The translations under genes and the position numbers were made by a program. Shown here in pieces: positions 1-10,027 of a DNA stretch of 64,000 bases. Source of the stretch: Ligilactobacillus pabuli (lineage in GTDB: Bacteria; Bacillota; Bacilli; Lactobacillales; Lactobacillaceae). Numbering within the stretch: the stretch's first letter is position 1; every line of letters begins with the position of its first letter. The stretch is from the NCBI RefSeq assembly GCF_022836475.1, contig NZ_BQXH01000002.1, positions 1-64,000 on the forward strand, read 5' to 3'. A model generated the notes under the pieces. That model was not told where the DNA came from. It made no database searches and saw nothing but the letters and a program-made list of their open reading frames with translations.

Positions 1-1020
1 TAAATTTTACTAGCGAAATTGACTTCGCAAATGTTTTTTTGCACTGATCATAAGATCAGTGACCTCACACATTTGATTTGTCGAAACTTTGTTCAGTTTT
101 CAAAGATCTACTTGAGAATTGCTTATTCACAACAGAAATTATTATATAATGACGAGAATTTCTTGTCAAGAAAATATTTAATTTTTATTTTGAAAGCATT
201 GAAATCATTTTGCTAAAATAATTAAAAATCAATAATCATTGTGAAGCAAAAGTGACAACTCAATTATTATATAACATCGATCCGGATGATGTCAAGAACA
301 AATTTGAATTAACTTTTTTGCTCTGTGTCACCACCTCAGCGACAAATACTATCATAGCAACATTTTCGAAAGTCGTCAACAACTTTTTTTGAATTCTTCA
401 TTTAAATTTATATATATGAATAAAAACGAATCAGCCTAAATAAAAGTTTGTATTTTAGTATTAATTTTTACCATTTTTAAAATAATCATTCGTATTTATA
501 AGCCGTGATTCACAAATTCGATTCAATAAAAATTAACATATCAATAACTGATTCACCCATTTTGTTGTAAAACCTGTTTTTCTATTTAGTTCAATCCAAC
601 CGTCGTTAACTTTTCGCCTCAAATATTTCGCTGATCAGCTAACCATCGCTTTAATTCTATGCATGCAAAAAATCTCACGTCTTCTAAACAACTTCATTCT
701 GTTTAGCTGCATTCTTTTCTCCTAAAATTAAAAAAATCACGGTCATTGCTGATTTAGCTTCTATTCAACAAACACTCCCTTATTTTGCTTAATCCGTCCA
801 TTACCGCACTTATACTACTAAATCAATTCAAGCGCCCTATACTTGTTAATGTAACAAGAACTATCAAACTCGCATTCAAATCTCCTATTCTTTGCAAACC
901 AGCAAGCTCGCTGGCCTCCCTTTTCCAATCTCCTAGTACTTGTCTTGTTATTCGATTAAGCTTCTATATGAGCCCAGGTCTCTCCTCTTCCCCCCTTTAA
1001 CTAACTCCCCGTTCTAGATT
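1..1020. other. Intergenic, no supported gene
   Basis: AT-rich stretch with scattered stops in all frames. The few open frames here lack a good ribosome binding site and have no recognisable protein character. A short perfect hairpin (CCAGC/GCTGG) lies near 900-915. I see no RNA gene or mobile element. Confidence 0.5.
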
Positions 1021-1030
1021 CATACATCAT

Positions 1031-1065
1031 AAAAAAAGACCCCCCACCTAATTCGTGAGAGGCCC
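1031..1065 (-). terminator. Terminator of ltaS
   Basis: On the minus strand an eight-pair stem (CCTCTCAC with GTGGGGGG, some G-T pairs) is followed by TCTTTTTTT, directly after the LTA synthase stop codon. Confidence 0.75.
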
Positions 1066-1075
1066 TAGCGAATTT

Positions 1076-3163
1076 TTATTCGTCGTCCTTGTTATCTTCT
1101 TTTAATTCCGGTGCATTTGTTTCATAGAGATCTTGAGTTGATTTACCATCGCGTTGATCGATCAAACTAGTCTTCTTTTCTTTCCGTGCCTTTTTAAGAG
1201 CTTTGATCCCGTCAGAGTACTTATACTTATACTGGGACTTATCAACTTTCTTAAAATTCTGTGGAGTATAGAAGCGTAAGAGATCTCCTGTTACGATCTT
1301 ATCAGATAATGACAGCGCCTTGTCAGTCCGTTCCTGTTGTTCTTTCAAAATTTGCTTTTGTTCAACAGTTAGATTCTTAGTATTAACTCGGTTCCCCTGG
1401 TTATCATAAACCTTCGAACCAATTTTACTTAAATCAGGTGAAACAAAATCACCATTTCTAAAGGCAACGGTTTGATTCCGAGTCGTTGACAACAAATCAT
1501 TCCCCAACTGGATCGTATCATCATTTTTAATCCCTAACAGATCCATCAATGTCGGCATGACATCAATTTCACCACCATAGGTATGATCGATCCCACCCGC
1601 TAAATTGTTAGAATGAACCATAAAAGGTACCTTCTGCAACATAGCTAGGTCATAACTAGTCACTGACTTCTTATCCAGTAATTTAGCTAACGCCTTGGGA
1701 TGATTATTTGAGATACCATAATGATCACCATAAGCAACGATGACTGAATTATCATATAAACCAGACTTCTTCAGATAATTCATAAACTCACCAAACGCTT
1801 CATCCAGATAACGCGCAGTTTGAACGTATCCATCGACTGTCTTGTCACCCGTCTTAGTTTTAGGAATTGATTGGTTATCCTTGTCCAAATCATATGGATA
1901 ATGGTTAGTCACCGTGATCACCTTAGCGTAAAACGGCTGCGGCAATTGTTCCAGGTATTTAACTGACTGTTTCAAGAAGATCTTATCTTTTAAACCATAG
2001 CCGACACTATAGTTGGCCTTTTCTTTGTAATATGACGAATCAAAGAAATATTGGTAGCCCCATGACTTATAGGTATTATCCCGATTCCAGAAACTACCCA
2101 CATCTCCGTGCATCGAAGCTGTAGCATAGCCTTGTTGATCCAGGAATGCCGGTAAAGCTTGATAAGTGTTCGATGATCCGTAAGCCGTCATACTGGAACC
2201 TGATGGTAAACCATATAACGAAGTCTCCAACATTGTTTCAGCATCAGAGGTTTTCCCCTGACCAACTTGGTTAAAGAAGTTATCAAAAGCCAAGGTATGT
2301 TGGTCATGATAAAAACGGTTAATATTCGGGGTGACTTCTTGACCATCAGATTTGTAATCGATCAAAAATTGCTGGAAACTTTCCAAATGCAAGATAAAGA
2401 CATTCTTGCCCTTTTCTTTACCATAATACGAAATATTAGGTTGCGACCGGTTTTTATTAACAAAATCTAGTGCACGATCAATATCGCTGCTAGTTGCGTT
2501 TTTACGGGTCGCAGTTTGCTGGTGCGTTTGATAAGCTGAATAGCCGGCAAAGAAATCAACACCGAGGTACTTCACAATATAATTATTATCAAACGTTCTA
2601 GTTAACAGCTGTGAGCGGTCGCCTTCTGCCATACTCAAGTTTAATCCGAATAAAATTAATGCCATGACAGAACCAACAACTGCATACCGTCTTTTAGGCT
2701 TAGACATGTCAGGTTGGATCACCTTAAAGGAGACTAACAAAATTAATACAAAAACGTCCAAGAATAACAGAAAGTCCGTGGGATGAATAATTTCTAAAAT
2801 ACTAAGTCCTAGATTATTGGAAACAGAACTCGATGATTTAATGATCCCGAACGATAGAAAATCTGAAAATTCTCGATAATACAAAGTGTTAGCGAATAAC
2901 CAGGCCGATTGGATCAAACTAACGACCAGCTCGATCCAGTAAGATTTCCGCCCACCAAAATACAAGCCTAATCCTACTAACAATAAACCGCTTGGCACAG
3001 GATTTAGCAGTAATAAGAACTGTTGGACCCCGTTATTAACACCTAAGGTAAAGTTGTTTTGATAAGCCAGGTAGGTTTTTAGCCAGAATAAAAAGAACAC
3101 TAGCCAGAAAAAACCTGCTCTAGAACTAACAACTTGCCTTAATTTTTTAACAAACGAACTCAT
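1076..3163 (-). CDS. ltaS: Lipoteichoic acid synthase (LtaS-type sulfatase-fold enzyme)
   Basis: This membrane enzyme polymerises glycerol-phosphate from phosphatidylglycerol onto a glycolipid anchor outside the cell. Five hydrophobic segments occupy residues 16-35, 48-69, 75-96, 130-149 and 160-178, followed by an extracellular sulfatase-fold domain. The expected catalytic and metal residues are visible: Glu261 (LESFQQF), nucleophile Thr305 (GQGKTSDAE) and Asp480-His481 (YGDHYG), nearly the same positions as Glu255, Thr300, Asp475 and His476 of Staphylococcus aureus LtaS. Length (695 aa) is normal with an extra charged tail. The glycolipid-anchor glycosyltransferases lie a few kilobases upstream on the same strand, which supports a true LTA role. 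LtaS primases share the fold, so a primase role remains possible. Confidence 0.93.
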   Translation of the reverse strand: MSSFVKKLRQVVSSRAGFFWLVFFLFWLKTYLAYQNNFTLGVNNGVQQFLLLLNPVPSGLLLVGLGLYFGGRKSYWIELVVSLIQSAWLFANTLYYREFSDFLSFGIIKSSSSVSNNLGLSILEIIHPTDFLLFLDVFVLILLVSFKVIQPDMSKPKRRYAVVGSVMALILFGLNLSMAEGDRSQLLTRTFDNNYIVKYLGVDFFAGYSAYQTHQQTATRKNATSSDIDRALDFVNKNRSQPNISYYGKEKGKNVFILHLESFQQFLIDYKSDGQEVTPNINRFYHDQHTLAFDNFFNQVGQGKTSDAETMLETSLYGLPSGSSMTAYGSSNTYQALPAFLDQQGYATASMHGDVGSFWNRDNTYKSWGYQYFFDSSYYKEKANYSVGYGLKDKIFLKQSVKYLEQLPQPFYAKVITVTNHYPYDLDKDNQSIPKTKTGDKTVDGYVQTARYLDEAFGEFMNYLKKSGLYDNSVIVAYGDHYGISNNHPKALAKLLDKKSVTSYDLAMLQKVPFMVHSNNLAGGIDHTYGGEIDVMPTLMDLLGIKNDDTIQLGNDLLSTTRNQTVAFRNGDFVSPDLSKIGSKVYDNQGNRVNTKNLTVEQKQILKEQQERTDKALSLSDKIVTGDLLRFYTPQNFKKVDKSQYKYKYSDGIKALKKARKEKKTSLIDQRDGKSTQDLYETNAPELKEDNKDDE

Positions 3164-3217
3164 TGTACGATTTCCTCCATTTTAAAAACTTGCCTGCTGA
3201 CAAGTATAAAGGATTAA

Positions 3218-3253
3218 TAAAAAAAGAAAAACTGAAAATAAGATATCTTCAGC
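3218..3253 (-). terminator. Probable terminator of the ykuJ-like gene
   Basis: On the minus strand CTGAA and TTCAG form a short stem followed by TTTTTCTTTTTT. Confidence 0.5.
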
Positions 3254-3265
3254 TTAACTTAATAA

Positions 3266-3499
3266 TCAATAATCCAGCAGGTCATAAATTTCCATTGCAG
3301 CTAGATCAATATTGTCGAATTGAAATTTTTGTTTAGTACTAATTTCTTCAAGTTCAAAGGCGTTTAACTTCGGATCATATGTAACTAACCCGCGTTCTTC
3401 CCCTTCTTTTTCAAAACGTCTTGAAACAACTTCTTCATCGGCACTCTTGATCATCGCGTCCAAGCGGGAAATGATCGCAACTAATTGTGAATTTTCCAT
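3266..3499 (-). CDS. YkuJ family protein (DUF1797)
   Basis: Small acidic 77-residue cytosolic protein. The pattern (ISRLDAM, then SRRFEKEGEE, then FDNIDLAAMEIYDLL at the end) matches the Bacillus subtilis YkuJ/DUF1797 family, whose biochemical role is not established. The start follows an AAGGAG-type ribosome binding site. It is monocistronic, between ltaS and the glycolipid operon, with its own likely terminator. Function is unknown. Confidence 0.8.
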   Translation of the reverse strand: MENSQLVAIISRLDAMIKSADEEVVSRRFEKEGEERGLVTYDPKLNAFELEEISTKQKFQFDNIDLAAMEIYDLLDY

Positions 3500-3811
3500 G
3501 ACAAACTCCTTTTCTACTTTATCAGAAACTTTAGCTCAGGCTAAGTTTCAACTGATTTTAGAATCTAGATAATTCTTTTACATACAAAACTGATAATAAC
3601 ATTTTTTGGGACAAAATAAAATTCAAAATATTAAATTCATCGTTTTTTCTGCTATCTTTTACCGATATTTAACAACTCTGACGCTTAATCACCCTTTTTG
3701 GCTGACAAATTAGAAAAAAGTCTGCACTAACACAATCCAGAAATTAATGTCTTGTTCCTCGTAATCGTGAGTCTGAACGGAAAGAAATCTTTTTTCCATA
3801 ATTCACTTCAC
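3500..3811. other. Intergenic, nothing recognised
   Basis: AT-rich spacer upstream of the YkuJ-like gene. It presumably contains that gene's promoter, but I cannot assign one with confidence. Confidence 0.4.
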
Positions 3812-3844
3812 AAAAAAAAGCCTCAGTCTGTTTCGACTAAAGCT
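3812..3844 (-). terminator. Terminator of the glycolipid operon
   Basis: On the minus strand GCTTTAGTC pairs with GACTGAGGC and is followed by eight T residues, just after the flippase-like gene. Confidence 0.8.
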
Positions 3845-3863
3845 TAAGTTTCTTGTTCAACAC

Positions 3864-4877
3864 TCATTCAGTGACTCGCCGTGGTTTGACCGCTAACGCC
3901 GCCATCCCTAACAGCATCCCCAAATAATAAGTGATCAAACGCCACAGGATCATCGCTAAGACGACCTTGCTGTTTTGGGTCAAGAAGGTCGAAAAGATTA
4001 CTGAAAAGCTAAATTCAGCCCCACCCAAGCCGCCTGGCAGCGGAAAGAGTGAAATGATCATCACGATCAAAATATGCATCCCCACGACCATTAAAACGTC
4101 AATTTGTTTAACTTGCAGAGCTTGCAAGATAAAGTATGGGATCACATAATAGAAAAATAGTTGTCCTAACGTCAATAAACTCACTTGAAATAAAGTTCGC
4201 CCATCGCTGCCTAGACTTAAACTCTCCTGATAAAAATTGTCAATTTTTTCAGCAGCGTATTGCCGGTAACGCTCATAAGTTGCTGGTTTTCCCCACCATT
4301 TAATCGGCTGTAAGCACGCAATAACTAGTTTTTTAGTGAAGGAGTGCCAGTACATTACCATTAATAAGGCCGTGATCACAAAAAAATGAATCAAAAAGCC
4401 AAAAATCACTAAAGCTGATAAAGCATGCAACTTGGTTGCCAGATAATGAAATTGTCCAATCAAACTGATCACAAAACAAACCACGATCATGGACTGATAA
4501 ACAATAAATTTCATCAACATTTTAGAAGTGCCCCGCCCGGCATCAATTCCCGACTGCAGCAAGGCATACAATTGTGCGGGTTGACCGCCGCTTTGGAAAG
4601 GAGTGATCCCATTGAATAACTGTTCTAACAGCGGGACTCGTAACGCATCTCTAAAACGGTAAGATGGATACTGCTTTTGCAATAAGCGATAAACAATCAG
4701 ACCCTCAAACAATAATGAGATCAACATACAGCCGATTGCACCCAGTAACCAGGGCCACTGCAAGTCGCCAATTTCAGCTTGAACCACTGAAAGGGAGACA
4801 TCTTTCATTGAATAGATAAAGATCCCAACTCCCACGACCATCACGACCGCTAAGCTTAATTTATTTTTCCAATTCAT
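3864..4877 (-). CDS. Flippase-like membrane protein (LPG_synthase_TM / UPF0104 family)
   Basis: A 337-residue integral membrane protein with about eight hydrophobic segments, related to the membrane half of lysylphosphatidylglycerol synthase (MprF) but lacking the cytosolic aminoacyl-transfer domain. The conserved polar patch typical of the family is visible (NGITPFQSGGQPAQ near residue 90, and FPLPGGLGGAE near residue 278). The first four bases overlap the end of the upstream glycosyltransferase gene, so the two are translationally coupled. Placement last in a glycolipid-glycosyltransferase operon suggests a role in moving or presenting the LTA glycolipid anchor. That role is inferred from context and from the flippase activity of the MprF membrane half. 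Confidence 0.85.
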   Translation of the reverse strand: MNWKNKLSLAVVMVVGVGIFIYSMKDVSLSVVQAEIGDLQWPWLLGAIGCMLISLLFEGLIVYRLLQKQYPSYRFRDALRVPLLEQLFNGITPFQSGGQPAQLYALLQSGIDAGRGTSKMLMKFIVYQSMIVVCFVISLIGQFHYLATKLHALSALVIFGFLIHFFVITALLMVMYWHSFTKKLVIACLQPIKWWGKPATYERYRQYAAEKIDNFYQESLSLGSDGRTLFQVSLLTLGQLFFYYVIPYFILQALQVKQIDVLMVVGMHILIVMIISLFPLPGGLGGAEFSFSVIFSTFLTQNSKVVLAMILWRLITYYLGMLLGMAALAVKPRRVTE

Positions 4878-5902
4878 CTTCGACCCAACTTTGCTTGTTC
4901 GGTGTAAAAATCATGCCACACCTGTGCTAAGCGATCCTCATTGTAATAAGCTGCTGCCGCCGCTGCTTTCGTTTGCAAATGACTTAACGCAACTGCGTCA
5001 GTTTGTAATTCACTAATCTTTTGGCGCATTTCTTCCACATCAGCTGCTGGTTCATAATAACCAGAAATAATTGAGTGGTATAAATCTAAATCACGCAATA
5101 AAACAGGCACTTCACAACTAAAAGCCTCTAAGACGCTCATTGGGAATAACTCATTATAGGACGGCAGTAAGAACAAATCTGCCAAATTATAATATTCATT
5201 CATCTGTTTGCGATCCACGATCCCCGGAAACAGTAAATTAGCGGGCGGATCATCGACTACCTTTTTCAATTCTTCATAACCATCAGTCATTTTACCAAAT
5301 GAAAAACCGCCGACCCAGATAAACTGGCATTCTGGTAATTGGTGGGCGAGTTTGATAAAGTCAAACAGACCTTTACGAGCCTGAACTTGTCCGACCCCGA
5401 TCACCGTGAACTTATTTGCAGCTATGCCATGCTTCTGGCGCAGCTGTGCCTTTTGGCTGGCCTTCAGCGGGTAAAACTCCTTTTTTGAGACGAAATTCGG
5501 AATATAGGTAATCTTTTCGGCAGGGATCCCCAAAGCAGTCAATTTGGCGCCAAACGATGGATTCACCACCACTAGCTGATCCATTCTTTTATAAAACGAG
5601 ATCATATAAGCATTAAAGATTTTCATCAACCCGCCAGGTAACTGTAAACTGCCTGCCATCGTTTCCGGCAAAAAATGGACATAGCCAATCTTACGCCCCA
5701 CCCGTTTCGAGAAAGTCGACAAATAAAACTGTGGGTCGATCGTATGATAATGACTAATATCTGCGCTGCCAAAACGGTTCACGATCAAATTCAATTCAGT
5801 CGGATAATGTTTTTCTAGTAAAGCTATTAATTCGGAATAAGCACTGCCGACCCCCTGGCCAGCCACCTTACCCGCCGAGGAATACATTCGTATAGTTAAC
5901 AT
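4874..5902 (-). CDS. lafB: Family 4 glycosyltransferase, probable second-sugar transferase of the LTA glycolipid anchor
   Basis: GT-B fold glycosyltransferase of 342 residues. The N-terminal domain starts MLTIRMYSSAGKVAGQGVGSA. The C-terminal nucleotide-sugar domain contains VIGVGQVQARKGLFDF near residue 166 and the GT4 motif LFLLPSYNELFPMSVLEAFSCEVPVLL near 244-272, with the conserved E-x7-E spacing. It resembles LafB/BgsA enzymes, which add the second hexose to monoglucosyl-diacylglycerol. It lies 21 bp downstream of the first-sugar transferase and overlaps the flippase-like gene by four bases. The donor sugar (UDP-glucose or UDP-galactose) cannot be read from sequence. Confidence 0.85.
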   Translation of the reverse strand: MLTIRMYSSAGKVAGQGVGSAYSELIALLEKHYPTELNLIVNRFGSADISHYHTIDPQFYLSTFSKRVGRKIGYVHFLPETMAGSLQLPGGLMKIFNAYMISFYKRMDQLVVVNPSFGAKLTALGIPAEKITYIPNFVSKKEFYPLKASQKAQLRQKHGIAANKFTVIGVGQVQARKGLFDFIKLAHQLPECQFIWVGGFSFGKMTDGYEELKKVVDDPPANLLFPGIVDRKQMNEYYNLADLFLLPSYNELFPMSVLEAFSCEVPVLLRDLDLYHSIISGYYEPAADVEEMRQKISELQTDAVALSHLQTKAAAAAAYYNEDRLAQVWHDFYTEQAKLGRR

Positions 5903-5923
5903 CTTTCACGCTCCTAGTTGACG

Positions 5924-7102
5924 CTAAATTCGTTCTCGTGACTGATCGGCATCCACTGCGGGGGCACCTGCACAACAGTCCTGATAGAATTCCAACACTG
6001 CTTCGCCGAAATTATCGGCTGAAATACTAGCGACTTTTTTCTCTCGCACTACGTTATCTGCATACTTTTGCGGGTGTAAGAGATATTCAACGGTTTGTTC
6101 CACAAATTGAACCGGGGTCTCAAAAGTCGCACCAACGTTCAAATCATCGAGCAACTCATCCGTATATGGACCGCTGGCTGCCACAACCTTTAACCCAGCT
6201 GCTAAAGCTTCGATAAAGGTCAAACCCTGAGATTCCGAGATAGAAGTCGAGACAAATAGGTCTGCCATCTGGTAATAGGCTGGAACTTCATCGTGATCGA
6301 TCTCACCCGTAAAAATAACCTGGTCAGTCAGCTCCATCGCAGCGACTTGTTCCTCTAACTGTGCCTTGGCCGGACCATCACCACAAATCATCAACCGTAC
6401 CCCTGGGACTCGTTTTTGAATCTCGGGAAAGGCATTGATCAAGCGGTCAATGTCTTTTTCAAAAGCGACCCGACTGACCGTCAGTAACAACGGTGTTTCA
6501 GGAGCAATTTGATATTTCTCGCGCAAATTCTCCGATTTAACTGCAGAAAATTTAGTGATATCGACCCCAGTTGGAATGACTGTGATCGGTTCTTTAACCC
6601 CATAAGAAGTCAAGGTTTCCAAAACTCGCACACTAGGCGCAATAATCCCCGTCATGTGTTCACAAAAAGTCTTACTTAATTGTTTAACATGCGCTGGTCG
6701 TAAAACCTTGCCTTTCATCACATAGTGTAAATAATCTTCATACATTGTATGGTAAGTGTGCACACACGGAATTTTCAAATTTTTAGCGACAAACTTGCCG
6801 ATCAAGCCCATCGAAAATTCAGTTTGTGTGTGGACAATATCTAAATTTAACTCTTTGGCGATCTCATAGGCCTGAAACAGTCCTCGAACTGCGATCCTAC
6901 GATCGGTAAAAGAGACAAAAGGAACACTAGTAAAACGAAAGATGTTCCGTTCAAATACATTTTTATCTACCTTAGGGTCCGTGGTGGTAAAAATGTACAC
7001 ATTATGACCACGGCTCTCTAATTGTTCGCGCAGTGTTTTGATCGATGTCGCCACTCCACTGACCTGCGGATAATATGTATCTGTAAATATCCCAATATTC
7101 AC
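5924..7102 (-). CDS. lafA: 1,2-diacylglycerol 3-alpha-glucosyltransferase, first step of the LTA glycolipid anchor
   Basis: GT4 glycosyltransferase of 392 residues. It opens with MNIGIFTDTYYPQVSGVATS, the glycine-rich N-terminal loop characteristic of alpha-monoglucosyl-diacylglycerol synthases (LafA/BgsB/ALmgs group). The acceptor region contains HTQTEFSMG and HTYHTMYEDY (near residues 91-125), and the C-terminal domain contains LTVSRVAFEKDIDRLI and SESQGLTFIEALAAGLKVVA. It is the first gene of the operon lafA-lafB-flippase on the minus strand. The product acts at the inner membrane face, transferring glucose from UDP-glucose to diacylglycerol. The UDP-glucose comes from GalU, encoded elsewhere in this window. 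Confidence 0.88.
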   Translation of the reverse strand: MNIGIFTDTYYPQVSGVATSIKTLREQLESRGHNVYIFTTTDPKVDKNVFERNIFRFTSVPFVSFTDRRIAVRGLFQAYEIAKELNLDIVHTQTEFSMGLIGKFVAKNLKIPCVHTYHTMYEDYLHYVMKGKVLRPAHVKQLSKTFCEHMTGIIAPSVRVLETLTSYGVKEPITVIPTGVDITKFSAVKSENLREKYQIAPETPLLLTVSRVAFEKDIDRLINAFPEIQKRVPGVRLMICGDGPAKAQLEEQVAAMELTDQVIFTGEIDHDEVPAYYQMADLFVSTSISESQGLTFIEALAAGLKVVAASGPYTDELLDDLNVGATFETPVQFVEQTVEYLLHPQKYADNVVREKKVASISADNFGEAVLEFYQDCCAGAPAVDADQSRERI

Positions 7103-7356
7103 GGTGATCCCCCTTAGTCTGAATAATAATCATGTTTAATTATATTGGTTTCAATTGTTATAAGCAACTCTCTGGCTGACAAACGAATTATTTCTTAAAC
7201 AATTCGTCATATAAAACGACAAAGTTGATTATACAAGCTAAACCCAACTTGTCAAACAAAGGCCCAGGAAACAAACGAGCATCAAAACATTTTAAACCCG
7301 TCCCTACAGTCATTTTTACCCTGATAGTCTCGCTTTATTTTCTCAGACAGGCTGAC
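7103..7356. other. Intergenic upstream of lafA, nothing further recognised
   Basis: AT-rich spacer between ptsI and lafA. It should contain the promoter of the glycolipid operon, but I see no unambiguous hexamer pair. Confidence 0.4.
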
Positions 7357-7400
7357 AAAAAAGGTTCAAGCTTCCTGCCAAAGCAAGAAACTTGAACCTT
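7357..7400 (-). terminator. Terminator of ptsHI
   Basis: On the minus strand GGTTCAAGTTTC pairs with GGAAGCTTGAACC, followed by TTTTTT. This is a strong stem immediately after the ptsI stop. Confidence 0.9.
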
Positions 7401-7420
7401 TAATTTTTAAGCTTCAGTCA

Positions 7421-9142
7421 TTAGTCAATATACTGATGAACTAATTCAACAACTTCTTCAGTTGTTTCACAATCAGTGACAGCTTTATCAGCTAATTCCT
7501 TCATCTTAGTTGTATCGAGTTTCTTCAATAAGCTCCGTGTCTTCAAGATTGAAGTAGCACTCATTGAAAATTCATCTAGGCCTAAGCCGGCTAGTAATGG
7601 AACAGCGATTTGATCGCCGGCCATTTCCCCGCACATGCCAGTCCATTTGCCTTCCTTGTGGGAAGAATCAATGATATTCTTGATCAAACGCAACAATGAT
7701 GGGTTGTATGGTTGATACAAGTATGAAACTCGTTCGTTACCCCGGTCTGCAGCCATTGAGTACTGGATCAGATCGTTAGTACCGATACTAAAGAAGTCAG
7801 CGTATTTCGCTAATTTATCAGCGATCATGGCAGCAGCTGGGATCTCCATCATCATCCCGACTTCGATTTCATCAGAAACCTGAACGCCGTCAGCCACTAA
7901 CTTAGCTTTTTCTTCTTCAAAAACAGCCTTAGCTGCTTTAAATTCTTTAACTGTTGCGATCATTGGGAACATGATTGCTAAACGTCCGTAAGCAGAGGCC
8001 CGCAACAATGCCCGTAATTGAGTCCGGAAAATATCTTGACGATCTAAGGAGATCCGAATTGCCCGGTAACCCAAGAATGGATTTTGTTCTTCTGGTAGTG
8101 GCAAGTAAGGTAATTCCTTATCTCCACCAATATCCATGGTCCGTACTACGACCTGTTTGCCGTTCATCCCTTCAACTGCTTGTTTGTAAGCTTCGAACTG
8201 GTCATCTTCAGATGGCAATTCGGAAGCATCCATGTACAAGAATTCAGATCTGAACAAACCAACAGCTTCAGCGCCATTATCATTGGCTGCTTCAACGTCT
8301 TTTGGTGTTCCAATATTTGCACCTAAAGTAACTTGTTTGCCGTCAGCTGTCACAGACTGTTCATTTTTCAAACGAGCCCATTCTGCCTTTTGTGCAGCAA
8401 AGTCAGTTGCTTTTTGTTGATATTCTTTCAGTTCAGCTTCGCTTGGATCAACCAATGCATCACCGTTGATACCATCGATAATAACTGTTTGATCAGCTTT
8501 GATCTCAGCCGTGGCATTGCCTGAACCAACAATGGCAGGAATTTCCAACGTCCGTGACATAATGGCTGAATGAGAGGTCCGGCCACCAATGTCAGTGATA
8601 AAGCCTTTGACATAACGACGGTCTAATTGCGCCGTATCAGATGGTGTTAAGTCATGCGCTACGATCACAACTTCTTCGTCAATTAAAGCAGGACTTGGCA
8701 GGGTAACCCCTAACAAGTGGCTTAACAAACGTTTCGTCACATCGCGGACATCCCCTGCACGCTCTTGCATGTAGGCATTGTCTGTCATGGCTTCAAACAT
8801 ACCAATAAACATATCGGTGACACTTTTAACCGCTGCTTCTGCATTAACTTTATCATTCTTGATCTTATCACTGATCTGACCCAGCATTTCTGGATCAGAA
8901 AGAATGGTTAAATGTGCCTCGAAAACTTGTGCTTCTTCTTCACCCAAATTTTCTGCAGCTTTAGCTTTGATGACCTCAAGATCTTTCTTAGAAGCGTCAA
9001 CGGCAGCATTTAATCTGCTGATTTCAGCTTCTGGGTCATCGATTGCTGTCTCGGAAAATGATAAATCGGGTTGCACAAGCATATAAGCTTTAGCTGCGGC
9101 AATACCATCACTGGCTGCGATCCCTTTCAACATTTTCGTCAT
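7421..9142 (-). CDS. ptsI: Phosphotransferase system Enzyme I
   Basis: Phosphoenolpyruvate-protein phosphotransferase of 573 residues, the usual length. It autophosphorylates from PEP and passes the phosphate to HPr, driving all PTS sugar uptake. The active-site histidine lies in [21 protein letters not shown] near residue 190. The C-terminal PEP-binding barrel shows the signatures [12 protein letters not shown]-like [28 protein letters not shown] and [20 protein letters not shown]. It is co-transcribed with ptsH: the ptsH stop codon overlaps the ptsI start region (adjacent at 9142). Confidence 0.97.
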   Translation of the reverse strand: MTKMLKGIAASDGIAAAKAYMLVQPDLSFSETAIDDPEAEISRLNAAVDASKKDLEVIKAKAAENLGEEEAQVFEAHLTILSDPEMLGQISDKIKNDKVNAEAAVKSVTDMFIGMFEAMTDNAYMQERAGDVRDVTKRLLSHLLGVTLPSPALIDEEVVIVAHDLTPSDTAQLDRRYVKGFITDIGGRTSHSAIMSRTLEIPAIVGSGNATAEIKADQTVIIDGINGDALVDPSEAELKEYQQKATDFAAQKAEWARLKNEQSVTADGKQVTLGANIGTPKDVEAANDNGAEAVGLFRSEFLYMDASELPSEDDQFEAYKQAVEGMNGKQVVVRTMDIGGDKELPYLPLPEEQNPFLGYRAIRISLDRQDIFRTQLRALLRASAYGRLAIMFPMIATVKEFKAAKAVFEEEKAKLVADGVQVSDEIEVGMMMEIPAAAMIADKLAKYADFFSIGTNDLIQYSMAADRGNERVSYLYQPYNPSLLRLIKNIIDSSHKEGKWTGMCGEMAGDQIAVPLLAGLGLDEFSMSATSILKTRSLLKKLDTTKMKELADKAVTDCETTEEVVELVHQYID

Positions 9143-9408
9143 TATTCAGCAAGTCCTTCCTTTTTCATTGTTTCAGCAACAGCTGCGATTGCATCTGCTT
9201 CGTCAGCACCTTCGGCTGTGATCGTTACATCAGCACCTTGGCCAACACCCAATGACATTACGCCCATGATAGATTTCAAGTTAACTGACTTGTCATTGTA
9301 AGCCAATGTAATATCAGCGTTAAACTTGCTTGCTGCTTGAACCAACAAAGTAGCGGGACGTGCGTGGATACCTGTTTCTGCAATTACGTGAAAGTCTTTC
9401 TTTTCCAT
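9142..9408 (-). CDS. ptsH: HPr phosphocarrier protein
   Basis: An 88-residue PTS phosphocarrier. I place the start at the ATG preceded by AAAGGAGAATGGTTTAAA, giving [21 protein letters not shown] longer open frame upstream is 5' UTR. His15 (GIHARPA) receives phosphate from Enzyme I. Ser46 ([11 protein letters not shown]) is the HPr kinase site that allows CcpA co-repression, consistent with a cre site elsewhere in this window. It is the first gene of the ptsHI operon. Confidence 0.97.
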   Translation of the reverse strand: MEKKDFHVIAETGIHARPATLLVQAASKFNADITLAYNDKSVNLKSIMGVMSLGVGQGADVTITAEGADEADAIAAVAETMKKEGLAE

Positions 9409-9570
9409 TTTAAACCATTCTCCTTTAAATAAAAAAATTATTGAGTTTAGCCTATGAAAAAAATCAGCAATTTTGTCGAACACGTTTACATTTCAAACGT
9501 CCCAAGCTCGCACTTTCATAGTGAAACTCGTTAAAAAAATAATACCATGTATCATGTGATAAAACAAGTT
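9409..9570 (-). promoter_or_regulatory. ptsHI promoter and structured 5' UTR
   Basis: On the minus strand TTGTTT (9562-9567) and TATTAT (9539-9544) are separated by 17 bp. The transcript would start near 9532, leaving a 5' UTR of about 120 nt that contains a small hairpin with ACGTTT/AAACGT arms (near 9483-9502). Upstream, near 9595-9615, an AAAACGTTTTC palindrome resembles a weak cre site with at least two mismatches to the consensus. Confidence 0.5.
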
Positions 9571-9759
9571 TGTTTTACTGCTCAAAGGGTTAGAAAACGT
9601 TTTAAATCGCGCTTTTTCCACCGACTGAAAATCGCTGCGAACTAGTCTGACAACTTCTTGACCACTTGTTTAGCGAAAATGAAATTTCTTTGTAAGAAAA
9701 TCATTTTGCACAACACACTTCTAATTAAATAGATAAGCTTTTATCTAGTTACTCTGAGG

Positions 9760-9954
9760 TTATTCATGCTCATTGCCGTGTTCATAGTGATAAACTGCAC
9801 CGCCGCCGCGCAAAGCCGTGCCCACGACTTTTTTTCTGTGGGAATATTCCATGAAAACCTTCTGAAAGTCTAAAAACTCAGCGGTCGTAATTTTAAGTTC
9901 ATCAATTTCACCAGCCCGCAGCTGTTTTAACAGTGCCAAATAATCTTGTGCCAT
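9760..9954 (-). CDS. Small conserved hypothetical protein
   Basis: A 64-residue protein of unknown function, divergently transcribed from clpE. It starts MAQDYLALLKQLRAGEIDEL and ends in a glycine- and histidine-rich tail (RGGGAVYHYEHGNEHE). The ATG follows AAAAGGGGGAAGAG, a strong ribosome binding site. It shares the clpE intergenic region, so it could respond to the same stress, but no second CtsR site faces it. No domain is recognised. Confidence 0.65.
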   Translation of the reverse strand: MAQDYLALLKQLRAGEIDELKITTAEFLDFQKVFMEYSHRKKVVGTALRGGGAVYHYEHGNEHE

Positions 9955-10027
9955 TTGCTCTTCCCCCTTTTCTCAAGTGCTCGTGTCATTATAACACGAA
10001 AAAAGTATTTTTTTCGAAGCGTATGGC

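Noticed and set aside
19-1000. Short open frames in the first kilobase
   Set aside because: No ribosome binding sites, odd composition (Ser/Leu/Lys runs from AT-rich DNA) and no family pattern.
9595-9615. cre site upstream of ptsHI
   Set aside because: At least two mismatches at defined consensus positions, noted only as a weak resemblance.
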